Assembly: GCA_045541115.1 (NCBI GenBank)
Contig: JAZQIM010000015.1
Coordinates: 62,001-126,000, forward strand
Reading direction: 5' to 3'
From: Aphodoplasma sp045541115
GTDB lineage: Bacteria > Bacillota > Clostridia > UBA1381 > UMGS1253
Length of the DNA stretch: 64,000 nucleotides
Position numbers and translations under genes: made by a program. Below, piece after piece: positions 19,397 to 27,805 of the stretch. Position 1 is the stretch's first letter; every line of letters begins with the position of its first letter. The notes under the pieces are model-generated. The model ran no database searches and was not told the origin of the DNA. It worked only from the letters and a program-made list of their open reading frames with translations.

Positions 19397-20245
19397 TCAG
19401 CCGTTTGGCTTAATTATTTTTAATATCTCTTCCTTTGCCTGCTGCACAGTGTAAATATCTTTCGGTATATCAATGCCTCTTTCGCGAAGCTTCTTTGCAA
19501 CAAGCGTTATCTGCGGAACAGTAAGTCCCATCTTTGTAAGCTCATCAGCATGAGAAAATACATGTGAAACGCTTCCGTCAAACGCCACACTCAATTCATT
19601 TATTACTATAATTCTATTTGCCGTATTCGCTACATCTTCCATACTGTGTGACACGATAATAATCGTCATACCGCAGTCATTTAGTTTTTTTATAAGCCCT
19701 AATAGCTCATCTCGCCCCGCCGGGTCAAGTCCCGCGGTAGGCTCGTCAAGCACGAGCACCTGTGGCTCCATGGCAAGTACTCCCGCAATTGCCACTCGCC
19801 TTTTTTCGCCACCCGACAATTCAAACGGCGACTTGTCAAGAAGTTCCTCTTTAAGACCGATTGCTTTCGCAGCAACAAGCACTCTTTCCTCTATATCACT
19901 TTCTGACAAACCAAGATTCTTCGGTCCGAACGCAATGTCACGTCTTACCGTTTCCTCCATGAGCTGATGCTCCGGATACTGAAACACCAAACCAACTTTT
20001 TTTCTTATCTGTCTTAAATCAATCTTTGGCGTGCTTATATCAACACCGTCAATTATCACACTTCCCGATGTAGGCTTTAAAAGCGCATTAAAATGCTGTA
20101 TAAGCGTTGATTTGCCCGAGCCGGTGCGACCAATTATCGCAACGAGTTCACCGGAATCAATCTTCAAATTTATATTTTCAAGTGCCTTCTTCTCATGTGG
20201 CGAACCAGCCTGATAAGTGTGGCATAAATTTCTGCATTCTATCAT
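19397..20245 (-). CDS. ecfA2: energy-coupling factor transporter ATPase EcfA2
   Basis: ABC-type ATPase. Walker A GRTGSGKSTLIQHFN, Q-loop VFQYPEHQL, signature ELSGGEKRRVAIAGVLAM, Walker B VLVLDEPTAGLDPAGR and the H-loop VSHSMED are all intact. ATG 20245 overlaps the ecfA1 stop by four bases (ATGA) and sits about 13 bases after GAGGAG. The frame is open further upstream to 20272, but that part lies in ecfA1 and is unlikely to be used. Confidence 0.94.
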   Translation of the reverse strand: MIECRNLCHTYQAGSPHEKKALENINLKIDSGELVAIIGRTGSGKSTLIQHFNALLKPTSGSVIIDGVDISTPKIDLRQIRKKVGLVFQYPEHQLMEETVRRDIAFGPKNLGLSESDIEERVLVAAKAIGLKEELLDKSPFELSGGEKRRVAIAGVLAMEPQVLVLDEPTAGLDPAGRDELLGLIKKLNDCGMTIIIVSHSMEDVANTANRIIVINELSVAFDGSVSHVFSHADELTKMGLTVPQITLVAKKLRERGIDIPKDIYTVQQAKEEILKIIKPNG

Positions 20246-21072
20246 ATTAGCTTTAAAATCTCCTCTACACATTCGTCAACACTGATTGCATCACGGCTTA
20301 CAGCCAATCCTTCGTCTGCAAGCTCATTTACAAGCTGTGTCGTCTGCGGAATGTCAAGCCCTGTAGATTTGAGCTTGTCCGTTTGTACAAAAACTTTCTT
20401 CGGCACATCATCAAGAAGCACTCTTCCATCACGCATCACTATAACACGATCTGCCATGGCAGCCTCTTCCATATAATGTGTTATTATAACTATCGTCATG
20501 TTTTTTTCTTTATTAAGTCGGCTTATTGTAGAAAGAACTTCGCGTCTTCCAATCGGATCAAGCATCGCCGTGGGTTCATCAAGAATGATATATTCAGGCT
20601 GCATTGCAAGTATCCCCGCAATCGCTATACGCTGCTTTTGACCCCCCGACAAAAGATGCGGCGCTTCGAGTCTATGCTCATACATGCCGACAGTCTTTAG
20701 TGCATCATCGACACGCTTTCGTATTTCATCAGACTCAACGCCAAGGTTTTCAGGCGCAAAAGCAACGTCTTCTTCAACTATCGTTGCTACAAGCTGATTG
20801 TCAGGATTTTGAAATACCATTCCAACATGGCGTCGTATCGCAAACATCAGCTCTTCATCGCTCGTGTCCATATTTTCGACATATACACGTCCGCCCGACG
20901 GCAAAAGTACTGCGTTAAAATGCTTTGCAAGCGTCGATTTGCCCGAGCCGTTATGTCCGACTATTGCAACGAATTGCCCCTTATGAATCTCTAAATCTAC
21001 ACCCTTTAACACTTCAACTTGCTTTTCGTCGTCAGTTTCGTAATTATATTTTAAGTTTTCGGTTTTTATCAT
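20242..21072 (-). CDS. ecfA1: energy-coupling factor transporter ATPase EcfA1
   Basis: Partner ATPase of EcfA2 (276 residues). Walker A GHNGSGKSTLAKHFNAVLLP, Q-loop VFQNPDNQLVATIVEEDVAF, signature LLSGGQKQRIAIAGILAM, Walker B YIILDEPTAMLDPIGR. The QNPDNQ versus QYPEHQ difference between the two paralogues is the usual A1/A2 distinction. It is preceded by the methyltransferase gene 29 bases upstream. Confidence 0.94.
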   Translation of the reverse strand: MIKTENLKYNYETDDEKQVEVLKGVDLEIHKGQFVAIVGHNGSGKSTLAKHFNAVLLPSGGRVYVENMDTSDEELMFAIRRHVGMVFQNPDNQLVATIVEEDVAFAPENLGVESDEIRKRVDDALKTVGMYEHRLEAPHLLSGGQKQRIAIAGILAMQPEYIILDEPTAMLDPIGRREVLSTISRLNKEKNMTIVIITHYMEEAAMADRVIVMRDGRVLLDDVPKKVFVQTDKLKSTGLDIPQTTQLVNELADEGLAVSRDAISVDECVEEILKLI

Positions 21073-21101
21073 TTGTCAAACCGCCATTTCAAATTTATAG
21101 T

Positions 21102-21968
21102 TTACTTAGCCTGCCATCTTCCTGATATACCGCACGGAAGACAAAGCCCCTGTTTTGCACTCATAGGAATTCCTATTTCATCAGCGTCAATATGACCGCC
21201 ATAGCGCTTTTTAACAGTAAGCGTCAATATGTTTTCGAGTACCGATGCACCGAGTCCCGTCGTGTATGAATTTATAAGGAAAAAGAGCGGGTTGTCCGAG
21301 AGAATTTTTACGCACTCACACACAAGAGAATACAGCTCATTTTCAATCTTCCATACTTCGCCTGATGGTCCCCTGCCATATGACGGCGGGTCCATAATAA
21401 TTGCATCATACTCTTTGCCGCGTCTTTGCTCACGCGCAACAAATTTTAGTACATCGTCAACAATATAACGTATATTTGCATCTATATAACCCGATGAGTT
21501 TACGTTTTCCTTTGCCCACGATACCATTCCCTTTGCCGCATCAACGTGTGTTACTGAGGCACCTGCTGCAAGTGCAGCAACAGTTGCACCGCCTGTATAT
21601 GCAAAGAGATTTAGCACGCGTATCGGTCTGTTTGCTTCTCTGATGAGCCCTCCAAACCAGTCCCAGTTCGCCGCCTGCTCGGGAAAAAGGCCCGTATGCT
21701 TAAAGTTCATAGGCTTTATATTAAAAGTTAAATCGTCATATTTTATCGTCCATCTCTGCGGCAGATTCGTCACATACTCCCAGTGTCCGCCACCACTTTG
21801 TGAGCGATGATATATTGCATCAACCTTTTTCCAGTCACAGTTTGCTTTCTCCCTCCATACTGCCTGTGGGTCAGGTCTGCGCAAAATATATTTCCCCCAG
21901 CGCTCAAGCTTCTCTCCGCTTGCGCTGTCTATAAGCTCATAATCTTTCCATCTATCAGCTTTAAACAT
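21102..21968 (-). CDS. class I SAM-dependent methyltransferase (RlmI/RlmK-like)
   Basis: 288-residue methyltransferase of the Methyltrans_SAM family, related to 23S rRNA m5C/m7G enzymes. Motif I is VLNLFAYTGGATVAALAAG; motif IV is IIMDPPSYGRGPSGEVW; SAM-contacting HVDAAKGMVSWAKEN is between them. It lacks the N-terminal PUA domain of RlmI, so the exact target is unclear. It has a strong promoter at 22008-22036 and is the first gene of the run ecfA1-ecfA2-ecfT-truA-DUF5711-cvpA-rho-nifS-thiI-cinA. Confidence 0.85.
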   Translation of the reverse strand: MFKADRWKDYELIDSASGEKLERWGKYILRRPDPQAVWREKANCDWKKVDAIYHRSQSGGGHWEYVTNLPQRWTIKYDDLTFNIKPMNFKHTGLFPEQAANWDWFGGLIREANRPIRVLNLFAYTGGATVAALAAGASVTHVDAAKGMVSWAKENVNSSGYIDANIRYIVDDVLKFVAREQRRGKEYDAIIMDPPSYGRGPSGEVWKIENELYSLVCECVKILSDNPLFFLINSYTTGLGASVLENILTLTVKKRYGGHIDADEIGIPMSAKQGLCLPCGISGRWQAK

Positions 21969-22007
21969 CGCTTTTTATCCCTTTCAACAAAAAATTATAT
22001 TCAAAAT

Positions 22008-22036
22008 ATTATACAACAAAAACCGCAAAAAGTCAA
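22008..22036 (-). promoter_or_regulatory. promoter of the long leftward operon
   Basis: Minus strand TTGACT (22031-22036), 17-base spacer, TATAAT (22008-22013). The -35 box is part of the 3' arm of the hairpin at 22026-22065. Confidence 0.85.
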
Positions 22037-22065
22037 GTAATACACAGTTTTTTATTGACTTTTTG
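22026..22065 (-). terminator. terminator of mntP
   Basis: Perfect 11-bp inverted repeat CAAAAAGTCAA (22026-22036) / TTGACTTTTTG (22055-22065), loop 18. On the minus strand the 3' arm itself ends in a T-run. The stem is A/T-rich, so its strength is uncertain. Confidence 0.55.
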
Positions 22066-22082
22066 GGTCTTTAATAAAGCTT

Positions 22083-22646
22083 TTATTTGAAAAATGAAAT
22101 CATCGCTTTTATCCCAATCAAAATAAGTATAATTCCGCCCAGAAATTCTGCTTTTGAACCAAGCATGTCACCAAATCTTCTGCCTATAATTACGGATGCA
22201 ATACTTATTATAAATGTCGTAATACCTATAACCGTTACCGGCGATAATATATCTGTCATGCCGCTTATCGCAAAGCCTACTCCTACGGCAAACGCATCTA
22301 TGCTCGTCGCAATCGCCTGGACAAATAAAACGCTGTATGTAAGCCTTTTTTCAAGAACATGTTCATCGTCAGTATGGCTAAGCGCGTCCTTTATCATTTT
22401 TGAGCCAATTATTCCTAATATTAGGAAAATTACAATTCCTGAATATTTGCATATGAAATCGGAAAAAAGTCCGCCCACAAAATATCCGAGTAGCGGCATA
22501 AGCGCCTGAAAAAATCCGAAAAACAGTGCTATCAAGACAAACTCTCTCCTACCCATTTGCCTGTACACCATGCCATCAGTCATTGATACTGCCGCAGCAT
22601 CCATGCTTAGACCTATACCTATTAAAAGAACCTCAAAAAACGTCAA
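22083..22646 (-). CDS. mntP: manganese efflux pump MntP
   Basis: Six-helix membrane protein (187 residues) that exports Mn(II). The two repeat halves have the family motifs IGLSMDAAAVSMTDG near the N-terminus and IATSIDAFAVGVGFA in the middle, each with the essential Asp. A C-terminal GGIILILIGIKAMI segment is typical. Only 42 bases separate it from the AraC gene upstream, so there is no room for a yybP-ykoY Mn riboswitch; expression probably comes from the AraC promoter. Confidence 0.93.
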   Translation of the reverse strand: MTFFEVLLIGIGLSMDAAAVSMTDGMVYRQMGRREFVLIALFFGFFQALMPLLGYFVGGLFSDFICKYSGIVIFLILGIIGSKMIKDALSHTDDEHVLEKRLTYSVLFVQAIATSIDAFAVGVGFAISGMTDILSPVTVIGITTFIISIASVIIGRRFGDMLGSKAEFLGGIILILIGIKAMISFFK

Positions 22647-22688
22647 TTAAACACCCTCCATATCTGTTTTTGTATATTTCAAGGTTTA

Positions 22689-23573
22689 CTACAAGCTGAT
22701 TTTTACAGACTTTGCATATTCTCTCGGCGACATTTTTTCCACCATCTTAAACTGCCTCGAAAAACTGTGTATCGATTCGTAGCCGAGCATATGCGCTATC
22801 TGTGTAAAATTGTAATCATTTTCGCGCACAAAAAGCTTTGCACGCTCAATTTTAAGCTTACGAAAATACTGTATGACACCCATGCCCGTTCTTTGCCTAA
22901 ATACTGTTTTAAGACGCGTCGGACTAAGGTTTACAAGCTTTGCAAAATCAGAAAAACACAGGTTTTTACTTATATTTTCATTCATATATTCAATTATATC
23001 TTCAGTAATGTTTTTATCTAGCCTTTCCGAAAGCGCCGACATAGGTTTTTTGCTCTCGTCATTTATAAAATTACTTCTGTAAAGCTGTATAAGAAGCATT
23101 TCCAAAGAAAGCTTGATAATTTGCTCTGCACCAAACACATAATTGTCCGCACGCGTTAGAAACTTTAAATTCGGGTCAGATAATGAAGACGAGAAAGCCT
23201 TTGATGCTTCTTTTATTATGGCGCTAAGGTAATCCTTATGCTCGCCGCTTATCTTCAAAATCCTGTTTTTAAAAAACCTCATCTGGCGCGAGCGGCACTC
23301 AAAAGCAATGATTACAAGATTTGGTGCGATGCTGCCATTGGCCTTAAGTGCATGAAATTCTTCGGGCTTATGAAACGTGATTTCTCCCTGATTAAGCGAA
23401 TATTTTTTTTCGTTGGAGGTGATGTCGACTACTCCCTTGTCAACATATACAAGTTCCCAGAAGTCGTGACTCTCGCCATCAAAGGAAAAATCTCTTGTGT
23501 ATTCAAAATAATGCACCGTTACAATTTTATCAATTTTGAATTCTTCACGCAGCCGCGTCATCTGGTATTGCAT
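22689..23573 (-). CDS. AraC-family transcriptional regulator
   Basis: 294-residue regulator. The N-terminal cupin-like sensing domain (SLNQGEITFHKPEEFHALKA) is of the sugar-responsive kind. The C-terminal double HTH has VNLSPTRLKTVFRQRTG and IAHMLGYESIHSFSRQFK, ending in MSPREYAKS. ATG 23573 is 9-11 bases after GGCGGTG. It has its own promoter. Target genes are not known; the adjacent GH95 and dehydrogenase genes, divided from it only by a terminator, are candidates. Confidence 0.9.
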   Translation of the reverse strand: MQYQMTRLREEFKIDKIVTVHYFEYTRDFSFDGESHDFWELVYVDKGVVDITSNEKKYSLNQGEITFHKPEEFHALKANGSIAPNLVIIAFECRSRQMRFFKNRILKISGEHKDYLSAIIKEASKAFSSSLSDPNLKFLTRADNYVFGAEQIIKLSLEMLLIQLYRSNFINDESKKPMSALSERLDKNITEDIIEYMNENISKNLCFSDFAKLVNLSPTRLKTVFRQRTGMGVIQYFRKLKIERAKLFVRENDYNFTQIAHMLGYESIHSFSRQFKMVEKMSPREYAKSVKISL

Positions 23574-23617
23574 CTTACTTTTTCACCGCCTGTTTTTATT
23601 ATATTTAATCTGATTTT

Positions 23618-23646
23618 ATTCTACCACAATTTTATTTAGCAGTCAA
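23618..23646 (-). promoter_or_regulatory. promoter of the AraC-mntP unit
   Basis: Minus strand TTGACT (23641-23646), 17-base spacer, TAGAAT (23618-23623). Confidence 0.75.
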
Positions 23647-23656
23647 TTTAATACGA

Positions 23657-23686
23657 CAAAAGGGTAGAAATCATTTCTACCCTTTC
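23657..23686 (-). terminator. terminator after the 2-hydroxyacid dehydrogenase
   Basis: AAAGGGTAGAAA / TTTCTACCCTTT perfect 12-bp stem with 3-base loop, ending TTTTG on the minus strand. It begins just after the stop at 23695. Confidence 0.88.
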
Positions 23687-23694
23687 ATTATTGC

Positions 23695-24753
23695 TTATTT
23701 ACTCTCTTTAGCTTCTTTCTCTGCCATCTTTGCTTTTAATGTACCTAATTCCATTGTCATATTTTTTGTTTGTGATTCCGGCACATATGTCTCGAGATTC
23801 TCAAGCTTTTCTCCTGCAAGATATTTTTCAATATCTTCAACGAGCTTCGTTACACAATACTGTCTTCTGTCGATTGTCGGGCCACCCATGTGCGGAAGTA
23901 CTGTTACGTTCTCAAGCTTACGCAGCGGGCTGTCCGGTGCAGGCGGTTCATGCTCCATAACGTCTAAAACAGCGTTTATGTGACCTTCCTCCAAAACCTT
24001 TATCAAGCCTTCGTCTTCAACCACAGCGCCTCTTGCAGTGTTGATTAAAAGTGCGCCTTTTTTCATTGAGCGCAAAAGCTTTTCATTAACCATATGGAAC
24101 GTTCTCTCTGTAAGTCCCTGATGAATAGAAACTACATCTGACTCTTTAAACAACTGCTCAAGCGAGGCCTTCTCTACGCCCCATTTTGCTGCTTCTTCTT
24201 CTGTAAGGTGACCCGAATGTACTAATATTCTTGTTCGAAACGGCTTTAAGAATCCAACGAATTTCTGTGCAATCGCACCAAAACCAACAAGACCTATCGT
24301 TCTATCCATGATACCTTCATTGTAGAAGATTTCGTCTCTCCAGCCGCCTTCTCTTACACCGCGTGCATATTTTTCGATTCTTCTTAAGCCAAGCATCGTG
24401 TAACATACACAGCACTCTGCAACTGACTCTGCAAATACGCAGTTTGCTCCGAGCAGTACGATGCCTCTTTCATATATTGCAGGGCTTGCAACATATGTAA
24501 GTGTACCGGCACAATATGCGATAATCTTAAGGCTGTCTGCTGCATCAAGAATTTCTTCATCATAGCGTGTACTGCCCCAGCCGGCAAAAACGATGTCTAT
24601 TCCCTTTAGTGCCTCTTTAAGCTCGTCGCGTGTATACGGTCTGTCATACGGATTGATTGTAACGTTACCGAGTCTTTTCAATTTTTCAAGTGAAAACTCC
24701 GTTAAAAAAGTATCTCTCACATAGTTTTTTTGCATTGTAACAAGAATATTCAT
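23695..24753 (-). CDS. D-isomer-specific 2-hydroxyacid dehydrogenase
   Basis: NAD-dependent oxidoreductase of the phosphoglycerate/glyoxylate dehydrogenase family (352 residues). The Rossmann motif is IGLVGFGAIAQKF; the catalytic Arg is in LLINTARGAVVEDEGL, Glu in MEHEPPAPDSPL and His in TVLPHMGGPTIDRRQ. The C-terminal ~45 residues (after YLAGEKLENL) are charged and helical, an extra tail. ATG 24753 follows GGAGG by eight bases. It lies 51 bases downstream of the GH95 gene and is probably part of the same transcript, suggesting a role in sugar-acid metabolism, but the substrate is unknown. Confidence 0.88.
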   Translation of the reverse strand: MNILVTMQKNYVRDTFLTEFSLEKLKRLGNVTINPYDRPYTRDELKEALKGIDIVFAGWGSTRYDEEILDAADSLKIIAYCAGTLTYVASPAIYERGIVLLGANCVFAESVAECCVCYTMLGLRRIEKYARGVREGGWRDEIFYNEGIMDRTIGLVGFGAIAQKFVGFLKPFRTRILVHSGHLTEEEAAKWGVEKASLEQLFKESDVVSIHQGLTERTFHMVNEKLLRSMKKGALLINTARGAVVEDEGLIKVLEEGHINAVLDVMEHEPPAPDSPLRKLENVTVLPHMGGPTIDRRQYCVTKLVEDIEKYLAGEKLENLETYVPESQTKNMTMELGTLKAKMAEKEAKESK

Positions 24754-24804
24754 AATCGATGCCTCCAAATTTTTATATATTAATATCTTATTGTGAGTTC
24801 TTTA

Positions 24805-27039
24805 TTATATAGCGATATCTATTTGTTCGCCTTTCTTGCCGCTTGCTATATATTCTTTTCCGTCATATACCAAAACTGCTTTTTCTTCAAAGCCAATTAC
24901 GACGCTAAGCTTTGAAAGCTTACCATCTTCCCACCATACATTAACGCTATGACCGCCGGGAATCTTTATTCCGCATAGATTTCCTTTGCTCCATCTTTTC
25001 GGCAATGCAGAAAGTATATGAGCCTTGTTATCATAGTATCCTACAATTGCTTCCACAAGAGCTGCAACGGCGCCATAGTTTCCATCAATCTGGAAGATAA
25101 ATGTATCAAGCTGCGGGTGCAAATCGAGAAGAGTAGCTGCAGCGTAATCTTTTATAAGGCTGTTATAATGCTCAAAGAAGTCTTCTCCCTGTCCGTAGCG
25201 AGCGTACAAACACGCACACCATGACCTGCTCCAGCCCGTATATCCTCCGCCAAAAGAAAGTCTGTACTCGAGAGATTTCTTTGTTGCCTCAAATTGCTCT
25301 TTTCTCTTTTCAGGTGTGAAAAGTTCAGAAGGATAAGCACCGTACAAATGCGAAAGATGTCTGTGTCCCGGGTCATATTCTTCAAACTCTTCGTTCCACT
25401 CCATCAATCTTCCGTCAGAGCCTATCTTAAACGGTGGCAGATTGTCGCGCATTTCTTGCCACTTTACAGTTTCATCTTCATCTACGCCAAGAATCTTTGA
25501 TGCTTCTATCGCATATCCCAAAGCATCATATGCAAGCTGAACGTCCATAGCACACGATATAGACAAGCCGACAGGTGCGTTACCCTGGCCTACAAGTGGG
25601 TTTTCAGGAGAATAACTCGGGCAAATCTGATATACTCCGTTTTTGTCCTTCTCCATATAGTCTTCATAGAAAAGTGCTGTCTGCTTAAAATGGTCGTACA
25701 CTCTTGCTAAATATTTCTTATCTCCCGTGTATGTGTAGTGCCACCACAAATGCTGACCGAGCCATGCTGCCGCACCAATCCATGCTGTCCATGAATACGA
25801 GCCGACATATTCTCCGTTTGCATCGGAAGAAAGTGGCAGTAGTATTCCGCGGCAATTATATAATCTTTTCGCACTGTCCTTGCCGGGCTCTTGCATCTTT
25901 AAAATATATGAAATGAAACTTTCCATAGCCTCGGGCATATCAATCTTTTCTGTTGCCCAATAATTCATCTGAAGGTTTATATCGAGATGATAGTCACTCG
26001 ACCACGGCGGATAGATGAAATTATTCCATTTTCCCTGTAAGTTTGTAGGGAGCTTTCCTAGAAGTGTACCTGAAAGCATAAGATATCTGCCGAAATGGAA
26101 ATAGAGCATATTTATGCCGTTGTCATAGCCTGTTTCTTTCATTTTTTCGACTCTTTCGTCAGTAGGAAGCGATTTTAAGCTCTCATCTTCTTCAAGCTTA
26201 AAATCAATACGATTCATCAGCTCGCCAAATTTCGATGTGTGTGCTTCTCTTTCGCTATCCCAGTCAGAAGGCATAGATGCATCGACTTTTTCATCTCGTA
26301 CACTGATGTTTAAAACAACGTAAATATATGTAGCATCAATAATCTCTACACCATCCGATGATGTCTTTATGTTACCGTCTGTCTTGTACGAAAGCATATT
26401 TGAAAATTTAATATTGTCCTTTAAAATACCATCAAGCACGATAGTTTTTTCGTCAACCTTTAAAGGCGAAAGTATGCAGTTTTCATCGTCAACTCTCACA
26501 GGGTTTGTTATGTCTTCTTCCGGCTTACGCTCAAGCCATAGCTTGCCTGAGAATTTTTTATCCGATTTCCACGAGAAGAAGAACTTGTCCGAGCTAACCG
26601 ATGCAAAATATTCGCTCTTTACAGTTGCGCCATCAATTTTTCTTACTATCGATGCTACGCCGTCTATAAGGTTTAATCTGCGCTGGGCAAACTCATTTTC
26701 TTTACATATGTATGAAAAAATCACATCACATGCCATAGCATATTTATTAAGCATTTGAGTTTTAGTATTTTTTTGATTGTTTCTTCCGGAATAAAGCGCA
26801 TTCGTTACATATGCAGCCTCAAAATATTTTCCATCATAAAACAGTGAACGCACAAACGGCAAATATTTTCCGTTATCCTCCGCGCGTCTGTTATTATCAC
26901 CATATCCCCATAGTTGCTCATGATTAAGTGATAAAAAGTCCTTTTCTTCGTCCTCCATAAGCATGCCGGCTATTCTGCCGTTACCTATCGGTAAGCCGTA
27001 AAGCCATTTTTTTGCAGGGGTTTTGTAAATCATTTCCAT
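24805..27039 (-). CDS. glycoside hydrolase family 95 (alpha-L-fucosidase/galactosidase type)
   Basis: Inverting glycosidase, 744 residues, no signal peptide, so probably cytoplasmic. The N-terminal beta-domain opens with PAKKWLYGLPIGNGRIAGML and LNHEQLWGYG. The (alpha/alpha)6 barrel carries DYHLDINLQMNYWATEKID, GHRHLSHLYGAYPSELF and FQIDGNYGAVAALVEAI, where the family's catalytic Asn/Asp and Asp are expected. GH95 members act on alpha-1,2-fucosyl or alpha-L-galactosyl ends of host or plant glycans. ATG 27039 is used; TTG 27060 also keeps the frame. The best SD (AGGAG at 27080-27084) is separated from both by an inverted repeat. Confidence 0.9.
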   Translation of the reverse strand: MEMIYKTPAKKWLYGLPIGNGRIAGMLMEDEEKDFLSLNHEQLWGYGDNNRRAEDNGKYLPFVRSLFYDGKYFEAAYVTNALYSGRNNQKNTKTQMLNKYAMACDVIFSYICKENEFAQRRLNLIDGVASIVRKIDGATVKSEYFASVSSDKFFFSWKSDKKFSGKLWLERKPEEDITNPVRVDDENCILSPLKVDEKTIVLDGILKDNIKFSNMLSYKTDGNIKTSSDGVEIIDATYIYVVLNISVRDEKVDASMPSDWDSEREAHTSKFGELMNRIDFKLEEDESLKSLPTDERVEKMKETGYDNGINMLYFHFGRYLMLSGTLLGKLPTNLQGKWNNFIYPPWSSDYHLDINLQMNYWATEKIDMPEAMESFISYILKMQEPGKDSAKRLYNCRGILLPLSSDANGEYVGSYSWTAWIGAAAWLGQHLWWHYTYTGDKKYLARVYDHFKQTALFYEDYMEKDKNGVYQICPSYSPENPLVGQGNAPVGLSISCAMDVQLAYDALGYAIEASKILGVDEDETVKWQEMRDNLPPFKIGSDGRLMEWNEEFEEYDPGHRHLSHLYGAYPSELFTPEKRKEQFEATKKSLEYRLSFGGGYTGWSRSWCACLYARYGQGEDFFEHYNSLIKDYAAATLLDLHPQLDTFIFQIDGNYGAVAALVEAIVGYYDNKAHILSALPKRWSKGNLCGIKIPGGHSVNVWWEDGKLSKLSVVIGFEEKAVLVYDGKEYIASGKKGEQIDIAI

Positions 27040-27048
27040 AGCAATTTT

Positions 27049-27078
27049 ACACCGACACAAAGGTGTATATTTCGGTGT
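27049..27078. promoter_or_regulatory. inverted repeat between SD and start of the GH95 gene
   Basis: ACACCGA (27049-27055) and TCGGTGT (27072-27078), 16-base interior containing a second CAC/GTG pair. It is either an operator or an RNA hairpin that brings the distant AGGAG close to the start codon. Confidence 0.5.
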
Positions 27079-27237
27079 TCTCCTTTCTTTTTGTTCGCAT
27101 TTACAAAATCTACTTTCTGGTGTGCTTTTTTTGATAAAATTACATTTAGTTCATTGTAACATACACCTGTTTTTTTTGCAATATATTTGTGGCAAAATAT
27201 TTAAACTTTTACAAAAAAATCATTTGCCTAAAATGTA

Positions 27238-27266
27238 TTGACACAAAGAGCTTTTTTTAATATAAT
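27238..27266 (+). promoter_or_regulatory. queT promoter
   Basis: TTGACA (27238-27243), 17-base spacer, TATAAT (27261-27266): full consensus. The predicted leader is only about 30 bases. Confidence 0.9.
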
Positions 27267-27303
27267 TCTTAAAGTGAAAATATGCTCTGGAAGGATAAAA
27301 TTT

Positions 27304-27804
27304 ATGAAATTTAAAGCAAAAGAATTAGCATACGGCGCCGTGATTGCCGGACTGTACGCCGCGTGTTCACTTATACCGCCAATATCTGCAATAAGCTATG
27401 GACCCATTCAGTTTCGTATATCAGAGGCTCTCATGCTTTTGTGCCTTATTTCTCCCTCTGCGGTAGTCGGCGTTACCATCGGATGCTTTATCGCAAATAT
27501 ATTTACACCGTTTGGTGCAAACTTTTTTGATCTCGTTTTCGGCACGCTCGCAACGCTTCTTGCAGCTGTCACGACATATCTTTTGCGAAAACCGCTTACA
27601 AAACACATACTTCTCGCTCCGCTTCCGACTGTTATTTTTAATGCTCTTATCGTAGGAAGTTATCTTCCGATTTTTATGACAGATTCTTCTGTTGCTGTGC
27701 ATTACTACATCTTTACGGTCGGCGCAGGTGAAGTCGCGGTATGTTATATTCTCGGTATTGCGCTCGCAAAATTTTGTATGAAAAAAGGGGTTTTTGACCG
27801 TTGA
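27304..27804 (+). CDS. queT: QueT-type queuosine-precursor transporter
   Basis: 166-residue membrane protein of the QueT family, the S-component-like subunit thought to take up queuosine precursors via the ECF transporter. It has about five hydrophobic segments; AYGAVIAGLYAACSLIPP, YGPIQFRISEALMLLC and ANIFTPFGANFFDLVFGT are characteristic. ATG 27304 follows GGAAGGA; the in-frame TTG at 27238 is part of the promoter. There is no preQ1 riboswitch: the leader is too short. It ends one base before the convergent YkvI gene. Confidence 0.85.
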   Translation: MKFKAKELAYGAVIAGLYAACSLIPPISAISYGPIQFRISEALMLLCLISPSAVVGVTIGCFIANIFTPFGANFFDLVFGTLATLLAAVTTYLLRKPLTKHILLAPLPTVIFNALIVGSYLPIFMTDSSVAVHYYIFTVGAGEVAVCYILGIALAKFCMKKGVFDR

Positions 27805-27805
27805 T

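Noticed and set aside
19397..20272. ecfA2 starting upstream at 20272
   Set aside because: The ATG at 20245 overlaps the ecfA1 stop in the common ATGA manner and begins the conserved domain; the longer form would overlap ecfA1 by 31 bases.
22647..22688. yybP-ykoY manganese riboswitch before mntP
   Set aside because: Only 42 bases separate mntP from the AraC gene; no aptamer sequence is present.
27267..27303. preQ1 riboswitch before queT
   Set aside because: The leader after the mapped-by-motif promoter is about 30 bases and lacks the preQ1 aptamer core.
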